From the NCBI GenBank assembly GCA_029204225.1, contig CM055097.1:48506052-48570051 (forward strand): a DNA stretch of 64,000 nucleotides, in the 5' to 3' direction. The notes under the pieces are model-generated. The model was not told where the DNA came from. It searched no databases and worked only from the letters and a program-made list of their open reading frames with translations. Position numbers and translations under genes: made by a program. This DNA comes from Diphasiastrum complanatum (Eukaryota; Streptophyta; Lycopodiopsida; Lycopodiales; Lycopodiaceae). Within the stretch, counting starts at the first letter, position 1. Each line of letters begins with the position of its first letter. Positions 57,198 to 64,000 of this stretch are shown here, in pieces.

Positions 57198-57794
57198 GCT
57201 GCAAAAGCGGTTCGCTATGTATTGCGGAAGTGTTGCGGAAGTGCGCTACATAATGCATTAGATTACTGGACCTATACGACGCTACCAATCACAGACAATG
57301 CAACAATCAATCACACAATAACAGATGCAACACATAAACAATAGTTGGAAGAACATAATATCTTTTGTATTTTGTTTTCTTTTAGAGTGAGTCGGCAGTG
57401 CATCGCGACATGGCAGCCTGACGCTCCTCTTGCATTTCTATATTCTACTAGTATACTCTATTGCATATCTCTTGCATATCTGCAACATACGTTCTATTGA
57501 TTTCTGATCTATACTTATGTCCCACCAGATGGGATTACAAGGTAGTTTAACTAATTGTTACAAGAGAGAATTACACTAAACAATAAGTTAACTACATTCT
57601 CTCATAACGTCCCTTTTCGGCTGAGCGTAACAGTGTGAAGTGTCATGCCCGATGACGAGAATTTGACTCGTCACGATTCATTTGCTTGATCTCCTGTCTT
57701 TAGCACTTGTGTAGCAGTTCGACAATTGGGTGTTGATGCCCGGACCGTTCAGAGAATGCTAGAGAAGGGTTCCATGAGTTCACCATCTCCAATA
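57198..57794 (-). repeat. Probable 3' LTR of the deleted copia
   Basis: A purine tract complement (CTCCCTCTTG, 57795-57804) precedes ATTGGAGATGG on the minus strand, so an LTR should begin at about 57794 (now TATTGGAG, probably from TGTTGGAG). The other end near 57.2 kb is a guess from where the neighbouring RT ends. Confidence 0.4.
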
Positions 57795-58870
57795 CTCCCT
57801 CTTGAACGATGTAACCTTTCTCTTCATCCAATTTTAATTGCTCTTCTTTGGTAGATAGTGGCTTGTCCAGCTTGGTCAACAAATTTGCAATCATATCCTC
57901 TGTTCTCACGAACTTGACACAAAGCTCTCCTTTTGAGATCAGATCTCGAACATGATAGTATTTTAGAAGTAAATGTTTCATTTTGGAATGAAAAACATGA
58001 TCCTGGGCTAAATAAATAGCACTCTGAGAATCCATCTTCATGATGGAAGGAGTTTGATTAGGTATTTCAATCCCTTCCAACATCATATTCAACCACACTA
58101 CCTCATTTTCCACCTTTGAAGTTGCCATGTACTTGTCACCTATTACATTCAAGTACCATTTAAAAAGCCGCCTTGGAGTCTTAGCTTTGGTCTTCTCTTT
58201 TTCTCTTTGATCTTTAGCATCCACATCAACTTCCTGCTTTACTTTCACATGTGCTCCATCATCCAAAGTCTCATAAACCATTCCATCACGCTCATGCTTT
58301 CCCATCTCATCAAAAATTGCATCTCTAAAAACAATGAGCTTATATGCATCCTTATCATACACGTATGCCTTAGCCAGCTTCTCAACATAGCCAAGAAAAA
58401 TAAACTTAATGGCCTTTGCATCAAGTTTTCTCTTTTTTTATCAAGAATATATGCATAAGCATCACAACCAAATACTCTCAAGTGAGAAATATTGGGTTTC
58501 TTTTCAATACACGTCGTTGCTCTTCCTATAGCAACAAACCTCCATTCTTCATAGCTAGGTAGCCACTCATGTGTAGCTATACTCGTGACCAAGGTTTGGA
58601 ATGAGTCATTCAAGCGATTCAACATACCTGTACAATTTTTTGGTCTTGAATCTACTCACCAACTTCAACCAGCTGATCCTGAATCTCTTTCACTTTTAGT
58701 GAGTGTTTGGGTATCGTTGCACAGTCGTGCACAATGTATGTAATTTTGTCTTCAAAAATCATACCCAAGATGTATTTGTTGTCTCGAACAAGGCCTTCAA
58801 GGTGTCCCAAGCTTCTTTCGGTCCTAAATTTGAGCTATTTCTATAGCCTGGTAAGCTTCCCACAGAACCT
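57795..58870 (-). pseudogene. Internally deleted copia: gag, integrase end, RNase H end
   Basis: The minus strand carries a gag piece (about 58860-58500: GPKEAWDTLKALFETTNTSW, then LNRLNDSFQTLVTSIATHEW) joined directly to the integrase end KKPNISHLRVFGCDAYAYIL. After a frameshift, the frame from 58362 reads YDKDAYKLIVFRDAIFDEMG, then jumps without RT to VVWLNMMLEGIEIPNQTPSI, MDSQSAIYLAQDHVFHSKMK and YYHVRDLISKGELCVKFVRT, the C-terminal half of RNase H. Protease, integrase core and RT are missing. Two clean deletions left a compact derivative that could only move with help. Confidence 0.85.
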
Positions 58871-58919
58871 GAATCTACTAGTCGATAGGATAACTGTTTT
58901 CTTGTTCTGTAATTTAACA

Positions 58920-59566
58920 CTAGATTGTCATACTTAAGTCACTGATAGTTACTACTATCATCTAGACTAATCTTCCACATGGATTCCCAAGGGAAATCCA
59001 GTCCTATCATGGACAAGCTTGATGGAGCCAATTACCATCTGTGAAAATTTAAGATGAGAATTGTGATAATGGCTAAGGAATTGTGTAACGTTGTTACAAG
59101 TGAAGAGGCAAGACCCGAAGCCGATGACGCAGCAATCTCCCGATGGAAGCTGAAAGATGGCAAAGCATTTGCATTGATCATCCTCAACATCTCGGACATG
59201 CAAATCGGCCATGTGTCCGAAGCTCAGACATCCAAGGAAGTCTAGGACATCTTGAGCACAGTATATGAAGTGCGAGATATAGCTTCCAAGCAACATCTCA
59301 GGAAGAAATTTTACTCTCTCAAGATGGAAAATGGTGATTCCCTTCAGAATCACATCAGCCAGTTCAAGAACATGTGGAAGCAAATGGCTGTCGCCGGATA
59401 TGTCATAGACAATCAAGATGCAGTAATGCAACTGCTTACAAGCTTGCCAAGCTCTATGACAACTGGGTGATGATCATTACGACACACCCCAAACTAACTC
59501 TTTCAAGAGTCATCACAATGCTGTTGCAGGAAGACTCTGAGAACAAAGCCTCCAGTTCCTCGATTA
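58920..59566 (+). pseudogene. Copia gag fragment (of a deleted element)
   Basis: From ATG 58978 (MDSQGKSS, then IMDKLDGANYHL, with a TGA for the Trp of YHLW), the reading continues LCNVVTSEEARPEADDAAIS, KAFALIILNISDMQIGHVSE, DIASKQHLRKKFYSLKMENG and DSLQNHISQFKNMWKQMAVA. It runs through a frameshift to NWVMIITTHPKLTLSRVITM and LLQED. The leader ACTTAAGTCACTGATAGTTACT is shared with 35872-35893. The frame then passes directly into RT sequence. Confidence 0.88.
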
Positions 59567-60300
59567 TTGACTCTCACCTTGTATGTAGATGATACACTTC
59601 TTTTCAAAAACTGTACCAATCTGGTGAAGGATGCTAAACAGATGTTGTCTTCTGAGTTTGACATGACCGATCTGGAAGAATCTCACTTCTGTCTAGGCAT
59701 TCAAATCCATAGAGACAAAGCGAGACGGCTGATATTTATCACTCAACAAAGGTATTTTCACAATGGTCTTATCAGATATAATCTAATTAATTGTAAATTA
59801 GCTCACTCACCAATGGAACTAGTCCTGCACTTGTCGAAGGACCAATGTCCTCAGACTAAGCAAGAAGAGGAGCAGATGAGAGAGTATCCCTATCGATCGA
59901 TACTCGGATCTCTCATGTATGCAATGGTCTGCACAAAGACCTGACATTGCTTTTGCAGTCAGCTCACTCGGCCAATTTATGGCCAATCCTGGCATTACCC
60001 ATTGGAAGGCTCTTATATGAGTCATGAGATACATTCGAGCTACAATGGACCAGTGCATCTGCTATGGAGAAGTCAAAAACGACAATCTTCATCAAATCAG
60101 TGGATTTTTTGATGCAAGCTGGGGAGAAGATGTAAAGAGAAATGAAATGGATGTTGGTAGTTCTCACAACTTTCAAAAGTCAATTCCTAGCATCAACAAA
60201 CGTAGGACATAGTTGCATATGAGAATTGATGCACACAACAAATTTTGTGCATTGCTTAGTTTGAAGATCAAAGCATTCACGAATCCAGATTAAGGGGGGG
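59567..60300 (+). pseudogene. Copia RT/RNase H tail of the same deleted element
   Basis: Immediately after gag: TLTLYVDDTLLF (YVDD intact), SSEFDMTDLEESHFCLGIQI, YNLINCKLAHSPMELV and YPYRSILGSLMYAMVCT. After a frameshift comes PDIAFAVSSLGQFMANPGIT, then HQISGFFDASWGED. From there most of RNase H is missing and only a final DAHNKFCALLSLKIKAFTNP remains before the purine tract AAGGGGGGG (60292-60300). It is of the same family as 55655-57180 but in the opposite orientation. Protease, integrase and most of RT are deleted. Confidence 0.88.
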
Positions 60301-60600
60301 TGTTGGATTCATCTCCTCTACTCTCCTAAATCCCATGTTAATCTAGTTCCATTCATTGTTGCATATTTACTTGCATTGTCGCGCAGCTCAACTACTAAAG
60401 ACTAGTAAGTGAAGATGGCTGACATATCGGAGTTGGATGAACTATCGGGTAGACCAAACCTGGACGACATATCGGGGAAGCCTGACTTTTCGACCTCCTC
60501 TCTCTTGTACACTCATTTGCATAAATGTAAATAGCACATAGATCAACATATACGTATGTGATTGATCAATAATTGTTAGCTGATTTTTTGTCATAAAAAA
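60301..60600 (+). repeat. 3' LTR start of the deleted copia
   Basis: TGTTGGATTCATC begins right after the purine tract, matching the TGTTGGATTATTC start at 55654 on the other strand. The LTR end is not resolved. Confidence 0.6.
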
Positions 60601-61248
60601 TCGGACTTGAATTATGACAATTTTTAAATTTTTATGAGAAAATCGGATTAAAATGACCGATTATTGTAAATTATAGCATGTATTGCATTTATAGTTTGGG
60701 CATCTAGCCTGCCCAATAATGGCCGAAGTAGAATTTTTAAAATTTCTGTAAATATATTTCCAGTAAATTAGAAATATGTAAACAACACTTTCGATGTACT
60801 CATGATATTTAGTTAATTAAAAACCATAGTGCGTTTTGATTTCACCTGCCAACTAGGAAAATATCAATCACAAGACATAGCATCAACAACAGCATCACTA
60901 TCGAACAGTTCAAAGAAATCGACAATGGGAATAAAACCAAAAACGTGAGCAAAACCATCAACAAAGTACTTCAGACAGGTTATTTTCTACCAAAATCGGT
61001 CATCGACACAATACACATAGGAAATTTGGACATTGACTGTCAAAAATTTTATCTCCATCAATCATCGGGTTTTGAGACTCTACATAAACATCAAGCAAAA
61101 CCCTAGTTCTCAAAACCAAAAGTACTAAGTTTTATTGGGTATAAAATGTGCCCGATAATTATGGAGAAAAAGGGCTATTATGAAGAGGAACCGATCTATG
61201 TAATAAATCTTGAAAACCTTGAGGAGTTACTAACTATGTCCGTGATTT
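60601..61248. other. AT-rich stretch without recognisable gene
   Basis: No gene, LTR edge or RNA recognised. Confidence 0.4.
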
Positions 61249-61363
61249 GAGTCAAGTTTTTGACTTTGTGTATTAAAGTGTGGTCTCTTCCATACACTAG
61301 CAAAGTTTGGAGCACTAAGAAGGCCTTGACCTTAGGATTGGAGTTAAAAAAATTTCAACGGTG
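61249..61363. repeat. Direct repeat, copy 1 (~115 bp)
   Basis: Near-identical to 61876-61998: GTGTGGTCTCTTCCATACAC, TAGCAAAGTTTGGAGCACTA and AGAAGGCCTTGACCTTAGGA occur in both without change. Confidence 0.9.
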
Positions 61364-61735
61364 AAAAGAGCAGTGTGAGTGCACCAAGCACGCAAAGTTG
61401 GTTCTGTGAAGAAAAAGTGAGAAAAAGTGTCATAAAATTGAGAAGTATTTACAAACCACTGTAAATTAGCCCGAACGGCTTCATACGTAGCTTATGGGTA
61501 TTGGGGCGCCCTCAGTGAAAGTTACAGAACAAGATGTGGTGAAGCATGCATGGAGAATGAGCATTTATGTAAAAATCAGTTTTTTGAAGTTTTTGAGAAG
61601 AGCTTCTAGCTGAAGCTATGGTGCACCATCTCTTGTGATAGGAAACTTGCAAGGGAGGATAGTAGGTGGGCTCCCTCAGCCATAGAGAAGACAGGAAGAA
61701 ATATATCCATATTTGGTGGAGAAACAAGACAGATA

Positions 61736-61855
<120 letters not shown>

Positions 61856-61875
61856 CCCCATTCCTTCTATGTTCA

Positions 61876-61998
61876 TGAGTTCAGTCAAGTTTTCAGCTTT
61901 GTGTATTGCAGTGTGGTCTCTTCCATACACTAGCAAAGTTTGGAGCACTAAGAAGGCCTTGACCTTAGGATTGGAGTTCAAAAAATTTCAACGGTGGA
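61876..61998. repeat. Direct repeat, copy 2
   Basis: Second copy of 61249-61363, same orientation, directly after the TC microsatellite. Confidence 0.9.
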
Positions 61999-62498
61999 GA
62001 TTGAGTCTCGTGGGCCCAAATGTTGGGTGGTGAAAGAAAAGCTTCTGAATGAAGTCCCAACCAACAAGAGACAGACAATGAATGTTGTGAATAATAGTGA
62101 TAACTGTGTTTAACAGGATCGTGGATTACTTAGAGAATTTGCGAGCTGTTCCTTTTTGTTGTATAAGATTATTAGTGTAGGAGCCTTAGACTGCCGTGAA
62201 AGAGAGATTGCAAAAACGATTAGGCGTTTGAGACAACCATGCAATCCTCTAATATTGATAATCTGATAGGAAGAGAATGTAGAAATAATTCAGGCATCAA
62301 AGATAGCCATACATTTCTCTTTATGTTGATGTTTCTGTAAGAGGAGTGAGAGTTAACTTCATTCAACAGGAATGCAAAAGATGTAGAACAGTAGTGGATC
62401 TGTATAATAAAGTTGTAGTAACAATGATCAGACCACAATACAATTGCGTTGATAAGCACGTGATCCTACTCACAGATTCAAAGCAATTGCTAAGGTTC

Positions 62499-62608
<110 letters not shown>

Positions 62609-62731
62609 AACAACACCTCGGGCACCTCCTCTTCTTGTAGCAAAATCATCAACTTCAATTGTGTCCTGCAACATAAATACAAAAATTTGTAATCAATTAA
62701 ATTTTCAGATGGATTTTGATTGAATACAATG

Positions 62732-63860
62732 CTAAATATGATTATGATGGAATAGGAAAATGAAAATTACCATGTCATGTTGGTCATACTCCAACAATCC
62801 TTTTCCATGCAAGTCATGCCTAGCAAGAAACGTATTCTCAAAAAAAACGTATTGCTCTGGAGGAGGATATCTTTTTTGAAACTCAATGAACTCCTCCTCA
62901 CTAGAAGCATTTGCTCCATAGGTTAGACATTGTTGCCTTGTAATTTGTAGGGCCTGCTCTCGAAACTTCCAACCACCTTTATCTTCATAGTCAATCCCTT
63001 CAATTAAATCATCATGATTGAAGTCTATTATATCCAAAAATTCTGACAATGCATTGGCTAGTACAGATAGGATCTCATGTCGAACACATCCCCAATATCA
63101 TTCAATGATAAATATGGCAGGCTATTCATATGGTATACATGAATGTCAAGCAGTGTCTTGCTTTTATCGTGTTCTTCTACACCTAATGTAGAAGATATTA
63201 CCATTGACCGTGACAGAGCAGGTTTATACATCAAAGCCAGCCTAGCCTCTTCCTCATCACCCAATACTTCGTCTTCTAAATTTTTGTCCACATCGACAGT
63301 ACATCTCTGAGTAGATGTTCTACTTGAAGAACCAACACCAATTGATATGGAAGATTGGCCTTCATTAGGTATTAATGCAAATATGAAGAAAACAAAAGCT
63401 ATGCCCTCAGCTATAAACCTGCATGATCTCCTTATGTGATTCACAATATTGTACCACCTTCAGGCTCTCGTCAGGCTTGGTAAACTTCCTATCATGCTTG
63501 TGCTTGGCTTCAGGTTGGGCAACTATCAGTTCATGAAAATGAATAAACTTCAGGCCATTAATAACAAGAGATAATTCAAGGATGCTAGTCTGAAACTTTT
63601 CAAATAATTCCAATAGGTGAGACTTGTGCTCAAGCAAAAATCTATCGAAATCAAATTTAAGTCAAAAAAGAGATGAAAAGTACTCAGTCTTGTCTAGAAC
63701 ACCAGCGTTACGGAGGAACTTATGCAGCTTGTCAGATTCCATATCAGAAATGACAGAGAACACTGGATACTGGATATCGCAACAACGCGAGGAATGGCCA
63801 CAATTTGGATCCAGAGAGGCACTGTCGCGTGGCAGCGATATCAGGGAAACAAGCATGTAA
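62732..63860 (-). pseudogene. Unidentified gene-like region
   Basis: Four successive minus-strand frames have protein-like composition: 63856-63662 (MESDKLHKFLRNAGVLDKTE), 63637-63407 (LEHKSHLLELFEKFQTSILE, then INGLKFIHFHELIVAQPEAK and RKFTKPDESLKVVQYCESHK), 63444-63058 (CTVDVDKNLEDEVLGDEEEA, then SLPYLSLNDIGDVFDM) and 63049-62732 (LSEFLDIIDFNHDDLIEGID, then GGWKFREQALQITRQQCLTY and FQKRYPPPEQYVFFENTFLA). The last ends near a GT that could be a donor (GGTAATTTTC, about 62771). Together they suggest exons of one gene or a processed copy with frameshifts, running off the right edge. I recognise no domain. Confidence 0.4.
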
Positions 63861-64000
63861 CGATATTGTAGGCACGCGACAATGTGCAGGAAAAATAGGG
63901 AAAAAGTAGCAGCGTTGCGTCATAGTGATATTGGGTAGCCGAAACGAATATCCGATATCGCAGGCATGCAAGGGAGTGCTGGCAAATAAGATCAAAAGCA

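Overview
This is nuclear DNA from a seed plant, almost certainly an angiosperm, in a repeat-rich part of a large genome. The evidence is one plant-specific Dof zinc-finger gene, many Ty1/copia and Ty3/gypsy LTR retrotransposon relics with tRNA-Met-type or tRNA-Asp-type primer binding sites, MITEs, a tRNA-derived short insertion, and long CT/GA and TA microsatellites near gene-like segments. There are no operons, CRISPR arrays, phage genes or rRNA genes. I cannot name the species.

Layout. 0-2 kb: decayed Ty3/gypsy integrase tail (-). 2-8.5 kb: mostly non-coding, with two local tandem duplications, the isolated first-exon remnant of a short-chain dehydrogenase (SDR) gene (-), a Tourist-like MITE and a long-TIR foldback element. 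8.6-11.7 kb: Ty3/gypsy gag joined to a broken Ty1/copia gag-protease-integrase (+). 11.7-20.4 kb: several gypsy chromovirus relics in both orientations, including an RT/RNase H block and two successive chromodomain tails, each followed by a polypurine tract and LTR start. 20.4-28.8 kb: a near-complete but inactivated copia element with 274-bp LTRs, a CTATG target duplication and a deleted integrase core, nested in older repeat sequence and flanked by an inverted ~390-bp segment. 28.9-35.8 kb: two copia relics head to head, their related LTRs facing each other. 35.9-44.7 kb: copia gag fragments, a very short LTR element, and a Tat/Athila-like gypsy RT with a tRNA-Asp-type PBS. 45.2-48 kb: an ~80-bp minisatellite and a GC-rich island. 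49.26-52.1 kb: the Dof gene (-), with an inferred leader intron, 5' UTR microsatellite and GC-rich upstream region. 53.5-60.6 kb: a short tRNA-like insertion with a perfect 16-bp target duplication, then at least four copia relics, two of them internally deleted. 61-64 kb: a dispersed duplication, long TC and TA microsatellites, and an unidentified gene-like stretch (-).

The only convincingly intact host gene is the Dof transcription factor. Every retroelement carries stops, frameshifts, deletions or lost catalytic residues, so none looks autonomous. I found no clear undescribed biological system. The most unusual material is the deletion derivatives (gag joined directly to late pol), the minimal-interior LTR element, the nested and inverted architecture around 20-32 kb, and the unidentified open frames at 11.7-12.4, 39.7-40.0 and 62.7-63.9 kb.
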